Origin: MED-G105 sp965263305
GTDB lineage: Bacteria > Pseudomonadota > Alphaproteobacteria > Caulobacterales > Parvularculaceae
Length of the DNA: 64,000 bases
Reading direction: 5' to 3'
Assembly: GCA_965263305.1 (NCBI GenBank)
Contig: OZ253666.1
Coordinates: forward strand, 3,410,001-3,474,000
The notes under the pieces are model-generated. The model saw only the letters and a program-made list of their open reading frames with translations. It had not been told where the DNA came from and did no database searches. Of this stretch, positions 52,460-62,800 are shown in pieces; the stretch's first letter is position 1; the number at the start of each line of letters is the position of its first letter. The position numbers and the translations under genes are program-made.

Positions 52460-53311
52460 TTAGAGCCGTGAGTCGCTATCAGCAATTTCTGAAATACATT
52501 TTCGAAGCCAATCTTTCGTTGCGACAATTTCAGGAACATCCTTCATGTCCATCCGCGTCACCAGCCAAACGTCTCGTTGGATGATCTGCGCCTGATCAAT
52601 TGGCGTTATGTCGTCAAATTTTGCAGCAACGAACGATGGAAGTATTCCAAAAACAAGGCCGGTTCGAATAGCCTCTAGCGACAGGCTCGGATCATTTGTG
52701 CGCAACAAAGGCGCTTTCTTGGGTAACGCGGTCTCAACTGATTTTACCTCAGAGATATCCGCCAGTCGCCCACTGAAACCGATCCAGTCAACGGCACCCT
52801 GCACATGGGTCGATTGATACACGGAGTAAGAGAGCTTGCCAATCTTCTGTTGCGCGTAGTCGCGAGTTTTTGGCCGTTGAAGGCGGATGGCAATGTCGGC
52901 CGCCATTCGCGATAGATCCGCTAAATCATGGGATACATCAAATTGGACTTCAAGATTGGCATGCTCATCCCGCAAATACTTTATGCGCGGAATGAGCGCG
53001 TGACGGATGATGTTACTCGATGCACTGATGATCACCTTTCCATTGGGAACACTTTGCGAGAGTTTTGCGTCCGCTAACGAATCATAAATGGCCGCTTCTG
53101 CGCGTTGTGCATGGGCTAGGGCGCTAATTCCAAATTGTGTAAGAGTTTTGTTCCCGCCTTCAGTCTTGAACAATTTAGCGCCAATATCTTCTTCTAATCG
53201 ACGCAGCCGCCTACTCACAGTGGATTGATCCAAATGCAAATATTCGGCTGCTTCTGCGACCGATCCCGCTCTGGCTACCGCCAAGAAGACTTTAAGGTTA
53301 TCCCAGTCCAT
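52460..53311 (-). CDS. LysR-family transcriptional regulator
   Basis: 283 residues from ATG 53311; the longer ORF upstream passes through a poly-G tract and is not credible coding sequence. The winged helix-turn-helix is at the N-terminus (DNLKVFLAVARAGSVAEAAEYLHLDQSTVSRRLRRLEE), and the C-terminal inducer-binding domain follows. It is divergent from the MAPEG gene across 442 nt, so it may control that gene and itself. Effector unknown. Confidence 0.92.
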   Translation of the reverse strand: MDWDNLKVFLAVARAGSVAEAAEYLHLDQSTVSRRLRRLEEDIGAKLFKTEGGNKTLTQFGISALAHAQRAEAAIYDSLADAKLSQSVPNGKVIISASSNIIRHALIPRIKYLRDEHANLEVQFDVSHDLADLSRMAADIAIRLQRPKTRDYAQQKIGKLSYSVYQSTHVQGAVDWIGFSGRLADISEVKSVETALPKKAPLLRTNDPSLSLEAIRTGLVFGILPSFVAAKFDDITPIDQAQIIQRDVWLVTRMDMKDVPEIVATKDWLRKCISEIADSDSRL

Positions 53312-53753
53312 TTTCGCCAGACATAAAATGTTTAAGTGCGTCAGCGTAAACGGTTTATTCGAAAAAATCTTCTTTGTTTTCCGGTTTTTTATTTTTTCAG
53401 TGGGATAGTGGTGATCGTCGGAAATTTTAATTCTTAAACGGCAGGCAGCGATATTTGGGGGGGGGGTAACATTATAAAATCCGTACAATGTACTAAATAA
53501 GAAAACTCTTGTTCTATTCTTTTTGAACGAAACCACCCCTCTCAAATTTGAGTTGCCGTGCTTGCAATAATCGAGATTGGTGGCATCGCCATTCTTCCTG
53601 TCTGAAACACTCTCGTAGCCATGTTCGTATAAAAGCCGAGTTCAAAGCAGAAGCACTTTTTCTTCCGGCAGATTCGCAAAATTAAAACGCAAAAATACCT
53701 CTGGGCGGAAGGCCTCAAACCCTGCAAAAAAATTCTAAAGGAGTAGTCCTAAA
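53312..53753. other. divergent intergenic region with a G10 tract
   Basis: 442 nt between the LysR start and the MAPEG start, presumably holding both promoters. A run of ten G is at 53457-53466. AAAGGAG lies before the MAPEG ATG. No other ORF with coding character is seen. Confidence 0.6.
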
Positions 53754-54155
53754 ATGACACCAGAACTTTTTAGCGCTCTCATCATCACGCTAATGCTCCC
53801 GATAAATGCCGTCATTGCTGGTACGGCGAATGCATTTTCCGCTGGGTTTGCATGGGGTTTAGGGAATCGGGACACGCGCCCTGATCTACCGCCATGGACC
53901 GAACGCCTAAACCGCGCCCATAAAAATTTACTCGAGAATGCGCCTAGTTTTATCGGGCTCGTATTGATCGCGCAAACACTCGAGGTTCGTGACGAAATCA
54001 CGGCCATTGGAGCATGGACGTTTCTAATTGCCTGGATTCTATTTTACATCGTTTATGCGTTTGGCGTCACCTTATTCGCGGTTCGAACGGTTAGTTACTT
54101 TGTTTCGCTCATGGGATTGACGGCTATTGCGGTACAGATTTTTCGATCGATTTAG
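53754..54155 (+). CDS. MAPEG family membrane protein
   Basis: 133 residues with four membrane helices. The family signature is visible as RAHKNLLENAPSFIGLVLIA (R..N..EN.P.F), with the typical loop Arg/Glu after helix 1. MAPEG proteins include microsomal glutathione transferases and related enzymes; bacterial members are mostly uncharacterised. AAAGGAG precedes the ATG. Divergent from the LysR gene, which suggests regulated expression. Confidence 0.92.
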   Translation: MTPELFSALIITLMLPINAVIAGTANAFSAGFAWGLGNRDTRPDLPPWTERLNRAHKNLLENAPSFIGLVLIAQTLEVRDEITAIGAWTFLIAWILFYIVYAFGVTLFAVRTVSYFVSLMGLTAIAVQIFRSI

Positions 54156-54318
54156 ACCACGAGTTTTCTCGTTATGGCGTCGGGGAAACGAAATTGCCGG
54201 CTTGGATTACCACGAAATAAACCGCTCATTTGCCGGTCCGGTTAGCGATCGGCACTAAATTTGACGAAAGCCCGGTTTGCACCGTATGTCAATAATGACA
54301 GTCGCACCACGCGCAGTA

Positions 54319-54345
54319 CAAAAAAAGCCCGCGCTAAGCGCGAGC
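54319..54345 (-). terminator. intrinsic terminator of the membrane-protein gene at 54372
   Basis: GCTCGCGC-TTA-GCGCGGGC on the minus strand (54327-54345) is an 8-bp stem with one G-T pair, followed by a run of seven or eight T (complement of the A tract at 54319-54326). It lies 26 nt past the stop. Confidence 0.9.
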
Positions 54346-54371
54346 TTTATTATTTCCAGAATTCTCGAATC

Positions 54372-55265
54372 CTAAAACCAGAACGATTTTCCGAGGCGTT
54401 GCAGGAACATCGGTGTATCTGTCTTTTTCAGATTCACTTTCCAGTTTAATCGCTGGCCTAGGGTGGCTTCTGCGGATTGTTCTTCGATTGAATGGCCGTT
54501 GCATTCGATGCGAACATAAAGCGTCGCGGTTTCCGAACGGGCGGGAACACCGACGTTTACGAAAATTGAATCGCCTTGGGTTCGGAAACCGCCGCCTGTG
54601 CGGCGAAATAGATTGTAGGTCGCGCCCGTATCCTCATTATGCAGACGCCCGCGCAAGCCCCCTGTCGCGATTAAGCGGTTAATATTATCAGGCACTCCGC
54701 CCTCAAAGATGATTTCTAAGTACACAGAATATTTTTCTGTACGCCGGGCTTGAACTTGCGTCACTTGCGCTTCGCCCGATTGGCCGGCGCCGGTGCGATA
54801 GGTTGCTTGAGTGATGCCATCCTCATTTATATAGGCGGCTTCATCGATTGGCGCTGGGCCTAATTCTTCAAAGAACGTATCGTCAGGTGCGGACAAGGCG
54901 CTCGCAAGATCGGTTGGCACCGCCGTCATGATAACCGCCAGCAACCCGAACCCTTGGGCGAAGGCGCCTTGGCGCGTGATCGGCTGGAAATAGAAAATTG
55001 ACCCTGCCCCGACGGCGACGAGCCCCATGGCGACGCCCCAAAGGGGAATATGGACATGTCCCAGCCCTAAAAACGCGCCGAGAAACTCACCCAGTCCGAC
55101 CGCCCATTGATTGAGGGTGTATAAGGAGGATGCTTCGCCGTGCTGGCGATAATCGGTGATCAACGCCGCGATGATACCGGCGGCGCCCGCCAGAGAAAAT
55201 CCCAATAAATCCGTTACGTTATAGTCGCCAGGCGCTTTTACGCCTCTTTTAATGCCATAGGGCAT
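54372..55265 (-). CDS. membrane protein with C-terminal beta-rich domain, unknown function
   Basis: 297 residues from ATG 55265 with AGGGGA upstream. Three or four hydrophobic helices lie in the first 120 residues (around 20-40, 60-75, 80-95 and 105-120). The last 170 residues look soluble and beta-rich, with an IIFEGGVPDNINRLIATGGLRGRLHN stretch and regularly alternating hydrophobics. No motif is recognised. A strong terminator follows, so this is probably a single-gene unit. Confidence 0.8.
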   Translation of the reverse strand: MPYGIKRGVKAPGDYNVTDLLGFSLAGAAGIIAALITDYRQHGEASSLYTLNQWAVGLGEFLGAFLGLGHVHIPLWGVAMGLVAVGAGSIFYFQPITRQGAFAQGFGLLAVIMTAVPTDLASALSAPDDTFFEELGPAPIDEAAYINEDGITQATYRTGAGQSGEAQVTQVQARRTEKYSVYLEIIFEGGVPDNINRLIATGGLRGRLHNEDTGATYNLFRRTGGGFRTQGDSIFVNVGVPARSETATLYVRIECNGHSIEEQSAEATLGQRLNWKVNLKKTDTPMFLQRLGKSFWF

Positions 55266-55400
55266 GGTAATTCCCCTGTTCTCGCCACCGAATGAGCCGT
55301 TACCCAAAGGGATATTGTAACGAATTGGAACAGATTGCCTAGAGGGCTGTGGCCCAATCGCAAAGCTTTCAAAAAAAAGCCATATGGAGGGCGTGCCAAT

Positions 55401-56177
55401 CTATGATGCCGCGGTTTCCGGCGTTGACCCCGTTGGCCGGGCGGCGCCGAAATCGACATCAAAAAGATGCTCAAGGCTCGTCCGGGGCAATCCATGTTTG
55501 ACGTAATCATAGGGGGTGATGTTCACCGCCTTAATGATCGCGCGTTCAATTTGTAGGGCCGTTCCGCCTTCATTCGATGTCGCTTCATGGGTGTTTTCCG
55601 CGGGCGTCACGTCAATATCAATGACGTTTATACAAGCGAGATCTTGTTCAAACGCACTGATCGTCGCCAGACCCCCGCCGCAGGCCCAGCCTAGAATGAT
55701 GCGATTGACCCCTTCATGGGCCACAACCAGCGCGGTGCGCCAATTTTCACGATGAATGAGATTTGTGAGCCCCGCCGTAATGCGCGCTTGCGCCCCTTCG
55801 AAGGTCTCCCCATCAGGGAGGAATTGAGCGCCAGGCTCTCCCGCGCTGTCAAAGCTAAATGCTAGGCGCGCCGCCAAAACCTCTCGCGATTCAACCTGTA
55901 ACCAGCCGCTCTTTAGCTCCTCCAGATTTGGCTCACCGATGACCGGAATCTCTGGACGGTTACCGGCGACAATTTCCGCCGTGGTGATGGTTCGCGGCAA
56001 CTCTGAGTGGCAAATCAGCTCGAAGTGGGTTGTTGACAGGGCGTCATGAGCCGCCCTCGCCTGCTCACGGCCCAGATCAGTCAACGGCACGCTGCGCGGG
56101 TCTGAAATGCCGGGCGCGAAATAATCCACATGCCCGTGACGCATCAGAAATATCCGCCGCCGACCTGTCGCTTTCAT
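55401..56177 (-). CDS. histidine phosphatase superfamily protein (phosphoglycerate-mutase-like)
   Basis: 258 residues. The catalytic phosphohistidine motif is IFLMRHGHVDY (RHG). A second His is in VVAHEGVNRIIL, and conserved acid/base residues include the E of HSELPRT. Activities in this superfamily range from phosphoglycerate mutase to alpha-ribazole or sugar phosphatase; the short insertion pattern suggests a CobC/PhoE-like broad phosphatase. The C-terminal 70 residues (IERAIIKAVNITPYDYVKHGL...) are an extension of unknown role. Confidence 0.9.
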   Translation of the reverse strand: MKATGRRRIFLMRHGHVDYFAPGISDPRSVPLTDLGREQARAAHDALSTTHFELICHSELPRTITTAEIVAGNRPEIPVIGEPNLEELKSGWLQVESREVLAARLAFSFDSAGEPGAQFLPDGETFEGAQARITAGLTNLIHRENWRTALVVAHEGVNRIILGWACGGGLATISAFEQDLACINVIDIDVTPAENTHEATSNEGGTALQIERAIIKAVNITPYDYVKHGLPRTSLEHLFDVDFGAARPTGSTPETAAS

Positions 56178-56412
56178 TTTTTCGCCCTTTCAATCAGCCC
56201 CCAAGCGTCATCCACAATGAGGCGCCGCACCATAGTCATGTGTCTTTGCGCGGGCCGGCCCTTAGGTCAATCTGGTTCATCGGTTCGGTTAACCAGGAAA
56301 AACACCTCCAATTGATGCCAAAAGACACCGCCAAGGGGCTCGCATCTTGAATGTGATAATGTTAGCGTTTGGAAATCGTGGGGCAATTTTGATGAGGGGT
56401 GGTCCGGGGATT

Positions 56413-58194
56413 ATGCTTTCGCATCCGCGCACCATGTTCGCCGGGGCGTTTTTAACGTTAGCGGCCGCATACATAATTGGGTTTAATTTTTCGGTGCGAC
56501 TAGACGTCGACGCCGCCGAAAGCCGTTATGAAATCCTCCAGGACGCTGGACGCGCACGTGCCGCCGCCGTTTACGGCGAACGCGTTCTGAAAATGCGCAC
56601 CACCGAGGGTGTATCATCAGAGAGCCTCGCACCATGGAAAGCGTCTTTGGCGCAAACCTACATCAAGGCTCGCTCCTTTGACCGCGCCGCGGAGCTTTAC
56701 CAGGATGCGTTAAGCACGCGCTGGGCCGATGATTTGTCGAGTCTTGAACGCGGCGTGATGGAAGAACATCTCGCGCGTTCATTAATTGTCGGGGGCCGCG
56801 TCGAACAAGCGGTATTTATCTTTTCCGATTTTCTTGAGCTATCGGGCGATGAAGCGACTGGTCATAACCACGGCGCTTCGGATTCCATTGCCGCCTTTTA
56901 CGTGGATGCGACAGCAAACGCCGCCCGCCTCTTCTCCGAAGCACTAAAGCCGGTTGGCGATCCGGACCAATTCACCGGGGCGAACGAAGCGCGGCTCGCG
57001 GCGGCAAAGGGCATGACCTCCTTGGGCGGATTTTACGCCACCCGAGACAATGGTCTTTATGCGGCTGCGGGGCTTTTGGCCTCATCCTACGCCATCCGTC
57101 GTGAAGTTTTAGGCGGCGATCACCAAGATACGGTGCAAGCAGCGCTGATGTTGGGTCCTGTTTATCGCAGAATGGGCCGACTGGGGGACGCGGAAACGCT
57201 CTACCTCGAGGCCTTCCACGCGCAGGAAAAAACCAAAGGCGCCAATAGCCCAGACCTTAGTTTGTACATCAAGTTACTCGCGGGCGTTTACGAAGAACAA
57301 GGACGCGCCACGGAAGCGCAGGCATTGTACGAGCATATGCGCTCTCTCTTTCGGGACGCGTTTGGCGCACAACGTTATGCCATCAACCGCGCGCGTGACC
57401 GTAATCTTGATGTTGATCGACCAGTCTCACAGCAATTCCTGCTCGACAAACAATATGCGCCCAAGGATTTGACCCGCGCGGCGGAGTTTTCCGTCCCCCT
57501 TTCAAAAAATGCGGATCTTGATGAAATGAAGCTGCGGCTTGCGGCGGATCTAGACGAGGGCACCGACGCGCGCGAAGCGAACTTACCCGTAAGATTGGCG
57601 CAGCTCTTGTCACTTTGTCGCTCGGAGACGAATGAACGCCTTTCCTTGCGTTCAGGCTACCGATCATTCAGCACGCAAAACATCCTTTACGGCCGTCTTG
57701 GATACAAAGGCACCGTCACGCCGCCGGGCATGTCGGAGCACCAGCTTGGGCTTGCCGCCGATATCGATGTAAACGGGCGCCTCATGCGTCAAAGCGATAA
57801 ATCCTACCAATGCTTTGAAGAGAACGCCTTCCGCTACGGGTTTATTCTCTCCTATCCGCCGGGGAACAATTATCTGCCGAGTGAGGACAGCTTTGAACCA
57901 TGGCATTGGCGTTATGTGGGTATCCAAACCGCGCAACTCTATCGTGAGGCCGGCCCGTTAAACAAACCCCAGGAATTTCTCGCGGCCCTGCCATGCTACC
58001 AAGCGCGCGCGGCCTCCGGCTCCTTTGCGCCTATCGGAGAGCCTGATGTCTGCCTGACGGATCTTGAAGGGGACGATGAGGACACGCGTCTCGCCAACGG
58101 AGATAACGTCAATAAGAAGGCAGAGGCTTTGCCCACGCCCTCCAATATTGACACTCGAAAACTAAAGAACGCTCACGACCACACGAGACACTAA
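56413..58194 (+). CDS. membrane-anchored TPR protein with VanY-type D-Ala-D-Ala carboxypeptidase domain
   Basis: 593 residues from ATG 56413 (GGGGA upstream); starts at 56359 and 56392 are also in frame. A single membrane helix (FAGAFLTLAAAYIIGF) is followed by tetratricopeptide-like helices (to about 330; repeats with A.LY..AL, AETLYLEAFHAQE, EAQALYEHMRS). The C-terminal domain is VanY/LAS-type: SGYRSFSTQ, the zinc motif SEHQLGLAADID from Ser441 and EPWHW from Glu495. It would cleave stem-peptide D-Ala residues or act as an endopeptidase in the periplasm, with TPRs providing protein contacts. The tail (after about 540) is acidic and disordered. Confidence 0.88.
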   Translation: MLSHPRTMFAGAFLTLAAAYIIGFNFSVRLDVDAAESRYEILQDAGRARAAAVYGERVLKMRTTEGVSSESLAPWKASLAQTYIKARSFDRAAELYQDALSTRWADDLSSLERGVMEEHLARSLIVGGRVEQAVFIFSDFLELSGDEATGHNHGASDSIAAFYVDATANAARLFSEALKPVGDPDQFTGANEARLAAAKGMTSLGGFYATRDNGLYAAAGLLASSYAIRREVLGGDHQDTVQAALMLGPVYRRMGRLGDAETLYLEAFHAQEKTKGANSPDLSLYIKLLAGVYEEQGRATEAQALYEHMRSLFRDAFGAQRYAINRARDRNLDVDRPVSQQFLLDKQYAPKDLTRAAEFSVPLSKNADLDEMKLRLAADLDEGTDAREANLPVRLAQLLSLCRSETNERLSLRSGYRSFSTQNILYGRLGYKGTVTPPGMSEHQLGLAADIDVNGRLMRQSDKSYQCFEENAFRYGFILSYPPGNNYLPSEDSFEPWHWRYVGIQTAQLYREAGPLNKPQEFLAALPCYQARAASGSFAPIGEPDVCLTDLEGDDEDTRLANGDNVNKKAEALPTPSNIDTRKLKNAHDHTRH

Positions 58195-58224
58195 GCTCGG
58201 CTTTATCCGAGTTCTTATGTGTCG

Positions 58225-58245
58225 CGGTCGATGTAAAATCGACCG
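58225..58245. other. 8-bp perfect hairpin in intergenic DNA
   Basis: CGGTCGAT-GTAAA-ATCGACCG in the 298-nt gap between the VanY-type gene and the PopA-like gene. There is no T run on either strand in the right place for a classical terminator; operator or terminator role is undetermined. The rest of the gap holds nothing else I can support. Confidence 0.35.
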
Positions 58246-58492
58246 ATTCAAAAAACCAATTTCACATATTGAACATGATTTTTGACAGGGATCGGACGCT
58301 GATAGCGCCAATCTAGAAGATCTTATTCGGTCGGTAACGAATGGTCCGCGGTTTGAATAACCGAGCAATAACCACCAATTAAAATTGGCGGAATGTCTAA
58401 TATTTGATCGCGACGGGTGAGTGTTTTTCTTCGCCCACCGTAGAAAACCCGCATAGCGCGCGCTGCCGGATCCGGCGGCAATCGGAGGCTGA

Positions 58493-59872
58493 ATGACGAG
58501 CGCCAAATCGAGACAGGCCCGCGCCCGCTTGGCCTGGATAAGCAGCAAGGGTGTCTCTAGCCCTCAATTGGCCGCGAGTTTGACACTCAAAGGGTTTTCC
58601 CTCGTATCCCCTATCGAACCTGCAGAACTGGCGCTGGTCGATGTTCGTCACCACCCTCGCCCGGCGAACCAGGTGCGCCGCTTCGCGCGCCTCTATCAAA
58701 CGCCAAGCTATGGCGGGCGCATTATCTTAGCATCTCCGACATTGCCGTCTGAGGAAAGGGCCGCGCTACGGCGTTTGGGCGATGTCGTTTATGATGTCAG
58801 CCGCGGCCAAGAAAACACAACCGCGGTCACCAAACGAAACAAATATATTTCCGGCGCAATTCAATCGCGATTGCGCCTTGCCGCGATCGCGGAAGAAGCG
58901 GGAGAGCGGCTCAAAACCTGCGCAAGTTTTAACGCAGCATTGAAAGTAACGCCGACGGAAGATGAACCATCCATACTTCTAGCCGGTGCGCCCGGACCGG
59001 ACATGTTGAGCGCCATGAATGCGCTTGACCGACATCGAACCGCAGTGACGGCGGTTTTTGCCGCACCGCAAATTTTACGGGCGATCGAGGTTAAAGACTT
59101 TGACGCCGCCGTATTCCTGCCACCCGCTCATGATACTGATGAAACGTGCCCGCTTATTTCCCTTGCCGGCGCCCTCGCCCGTCACTTGATGCATCGCCGT
59201 ACGCCGATCATTATGCCGGTTGATGATAATTCAACGGAGACAGATGAAAAACGCTCTCTGGGGACGCTGGGCGTAATTCCTCTTCATTCTGCGCATCTGG
59301 ACGAAGATTTGGCTTCTATCTCGATTGAGGCGGCGAACCGCGCCCGGGCTCATCGGGCGCTGAGGGATCTTTTGTCAAAAACCGCCCGCCAAGAAAATTG
59401 GTTAAAAGGCGAGGACAAACAAAGTGCAAAAGACCTCTCCACCGGGTTTTTCGCGGTTCACGCCAATAGGCTGCTCCAACGTGCTGGCCAGACGGGGCGG
59501 CCGATCTCCCTTATTGGCGTTGCCGCACAAAGTTCGAAAAGCGCAGACGCGCCTCAACCGGCCTTGAGGGCCGCTTTTGCGAAGACCCTAGAATTAGCGG
59601 CAAACGTGGTGCGGGACGAGGATTTAAAGATTCACGTTGCGCCAGATATGTTTGTCGTGTTGGCGCCGGCGACCCGCCAAGAAGATGCCGGACAAATCGC
59701 AGATCGTCTGGAGGCGTTCATTTCCTCAATCTCGCCACGGCAACCAGATCACATGGTGATGAGCGCGGCGATCCAATGCGACACGAACTATCGCATCGAA
59801 GAAAACCTGAGCCAGCTAATGAGAGACCTGAGACCTACTCGTCGCCCATACGACGCTGTACAGCGCCGATAG
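58493..59872 (+). CDS. PopA-like protein: two pseudo-receiver domains and a degenerate GGDEF domain
   Basis: 459 residues. Two regions (about 10-110 and 158-265) have the beta/alpha rhythm of receiver domains but lack the usual acidic pocket; Asp50 in LALVDVRHH may be a remnant phospho-acceptor. Residues about 312-445 align with the diguanylate cyclase domain of PleD: TGFFAVHANRLLQRAGQTGR, then RDEDLKIHVAPDMF. Here the active-site GG(D/E)EF is APDMF, so cyclase activity should be lost, but the RxxD inhibitory c-di-GMP site (Arg374-Asp377) keeps the exact spacing. This is the architecture of Caulobacter PopA, a c-di-GMP effector acting in CtrA proteolysis. Orthology is inferred. It ends 2 nt before the convergent mfd stop. 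Confidence 0.75.
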   Translation: MTSAKSRQARARLAWISSKGVSSPQLAASLTLKGFSLVSPIEPAELALVDVRHHPRPANQVRRFARLYQTPSYGGRIILASPTLPSEERAALRRLGDVVYDVSRGQENTTAVTKRNKYISGAIQSRLRLAAIAEEAGERLKTCASFNAALKVTPTEDEPSILLAGAPGPDMLSAMNALDRHRTAVTAVFAAPQILRAIEVKDFDAAVFLPPAHDTDETCPLISLAGALARHLMHRRTPIIMPVDDNSTETDEKRSLGTLGVIPLHSAHLDEDLASISIEAANRARAHRALRDLLSKTARQENWLKGEDKQSAKDLSTGFFAVHANRLLQRAGQTGRPISLIGVAAQSSKSADAPQPALRAAFAKTLELAANVVRDEDLKIHVAPDMFVVLAPATRQEDAGQIADRLEAFISSISPRQPDHMVMSAAIQCDTNYRIEENLSQLMRDLRPTRRPYDAVQRR

Positions 59873-59874
59873 GA

Positions 59875-62800
59875 TTAAGACGGCGCCTCGGCGGCGATTT
59901 CCTCCAAGATTCCCAGAACCTTCTTACATCCTTTCAGTCGAAACCGTTCGTCGGGCCAGCTTTGTTGAAACACCAGTCGCTGATCCGGGCGCAGTTTCAC
60001 CTCATAGGGCGCGCTGGAGATAAACTCGACAAGGCCCGCGGGATTAGCAAACTGATCATGGCGGAAAGCCACCACGGCGCCTTTGGGTCCGGCGTCAATT
60101 TTAGCAACGCCCGCCCGCCGGCATTGTTCCCTGATGGAAACAATTTGCATCAAGTGATCGACCGACGCGGGCAATGGCCCGAAGCGGTCCACAAGTTCTG
60201 CGGCGAACGCCTCAACATCCTGTTCATTGCGTAGATCACCAAGGCGACGGTAGAGCCCCATACGGACGGTCAAATCCGTTACATAATCTTCCGGGATTAG
60301 GACGGCGGCGCCAATATTAATTTGCGGCGACCATTGATCCTCCCCAGCACTCGCCCCTTCTTTTAAGGTCGCGACCGCCTCTTCAAGCATATGTTGATAT
60401 AGCTCAACGCCAACTTCCTTGACCTGACCAGATTGCTCCTCACCCAGGAGATTGCCCGCCCCGCGAATATCAAGGTCGTGAGACGCCAACGTAAAGCCTG
60501 CGCCCAAGGTATCTAGGGACTGCATAACCTTTAAGCGTCGCGCCGCCCCATCGGTCAGGGCTTTGCGCGGCGATGTGGTGAGGTAAGCGTATGCTCTTAA
60601 CTTTGATCGTCCGACACGCCCACGCAATTGATATAGCTGCGCAAGGCCAAAATTATCCGCCCGGTGAATAATCATCGTGTTGGCAGTCGGCACATCAAGC
60701 CCTGATTCAACAATCGTCGTGGAAACCAGCACATCAAACTTACCATCATAAAACGCGTTCATGATGTCTTCGAGTTGACCGCCCGCCATCTGGCCGTGGG
60801 CGACTTGAAATTTGACCTCCGGCACTTGCTCGGTAAGAAACTCTTGAATGCCGGCAAGGTCCGAAATGCGCGGGGCCACATAAAAGCTCTGCCCGCCGCG
60901 ATAATGTTCGCGCAATAACGTTTCCCGCGCGACGACGGGGTCGAACGGCCCGACCGATGTGCGCACCGCCAACCGGTCGACGGGCGGGGTAGCGATAAGC
61001 GAGAGGTCCCGGATGCCGCTCATCGCGAGTTGCAATGTCCGCGGAATTGGCGTGGCCGTTAACGTCAACACATGCGTGTCGGCGCGGAATTCTTTCAGCC
61101 GCTCTTTGTGCTTCACCCCGAAATGCTGTTCCTCGTCCACAATGACAAGGCCGACATCACGAAACTTGATGTTCTTGGATAACAGCGCATGGGTGCCAAT
61201 GACGACGTCAACCTGACCGTTCGTCAATCCCTCTTTCACAGCGCTTGCATCCGCCGTGGAGACAAGGCGCGACAGCGCTTTCACGCTTAAGGGAAAACCC
61301 TTAAATCGCTCAACGAAATTCTTATGGTGCTGGCGTGCGAGCAACGTCGTTGGTGCGATGACCGCGACTTGGCGCCCGGTCATGGCGGTGATGAAGGCCG
61401 CTCGCAAAGCGACTTCCGTTTTCCCAAAACCGACATCGCCGCAAACAAGCCGGTCCATTGGACGGCCCTTGGCAAGGTCTTCAATAACGTCAGCGATGGC
61501 GTTTTCTTGGTCCTCCGTTTCTGTATACGGAAAGCGCGCGCAGAACTCATCATAAACGCCAGCGGTGGGGGATAGGCTTTCGACTTTCTTCATTTCCCGT
61601 TTGGCGGCAATCGCGATCAATTGCTCCGCCATCATTCGGATGCGTTCGCGCATCTTCGCCTTGCGCCCCTGCCACCCCGCGCCGCCCAATTTATCGAGCG
61701 CGGCATTCGGGTCATCGGACCCAAAACGGGAGAGAAGATCGATATTTTCTACAGGGAGGAAAAGCTTGTCACCGCCAGCATATTCCAATTGGAGGCAATC
61801 ATGGGGCGCACCCTGAACATCCAGCGTTTCAAGCCCCGTATATCGTCCCACGCCGTGGTCGACGTGAACAATTAAATCCCCCAGCAAAAGGCTCGAGGCT
61901 TCGGTCAGGAAATTATCGGCGCGCTTTTTCTTCCCTCGACGCACCAAGCGATCGCCCAGAATGTCTTGCTCGGCAATAAACGCGGCGTTGGCGGTTTCAA
62001 ACCCCTTTTCTAGGCCGAGTTCGATGAGGCCGAGACCCGCTTTTTGCGCCTCCCGCCAACTCGAAAGCACCGGCGGCGCACCGTTGGCAAGGCCTTGATC
62101 CCCCAGCAATCCGGCCAAACGGTCGGCGGAACCAGCGCTCCAGGCGGCAACATAAACCCGCTTTCCCTCACCCCTGAGGGTTTGCGCATGTTTGACAACG
62201 GCGTCATAGACATTCGCTTTTTCCGCCGCGCGTTCAGCCGCGAAACTACGGCCGATTTTGCCCCCATAGGAAAACGACCGCCCTTGCCCCGCTGGCGCGG
62301 CGAAGGGCGTAAGGGAGCGAACAACGCATGTTTCCATTCGTTGGCGCCATTCCTTATCCTCAAGATACAACGCAGACGGTGTAAGCGGTCTGTAAGCGGG
62401 CGATGAAAATTCGTTCTTCCGTGGGCGTTCTTCTGTTACATCTTCACGGCGCGCCTCGTAGTAATCTGCGATGGCGACAAAGCGATCATCGGCCGCGTTA
62501 TCACTTAGATGCTGTAGAAACCACAAAGCACCCGAGGCGTACTCAAAAAGCGTTTCCATCTTTTCATAGAACAGGGGCAGCCAATGCTCCATGCCTTGAT
62601 GAATGCGACCAGCGCTGATCGCCTCGTAGACCGGATCATCCGTCGCCGCCCCGACGCCATCGGCAAAAGCGGCGCGGAAACCGCGACGGAAACGGGATAT
62701 TGTCTCTTCTTGCAGCAATGCTTCGGTCGCGGCTGACAGGGTGACATCGCGCAATTGGCGGGTTGTCATTTGTGTCGCCGGATCAAAAGCGCGCACGGTC

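Noticed and set aside
53312..53545. N-terminal extension of the LysR ORF through the G10 tract
   Set aside because: Low-complexity, basic, unlike any LysR N-terminus; the helix-turn-helix begins directly at ATG 53311.
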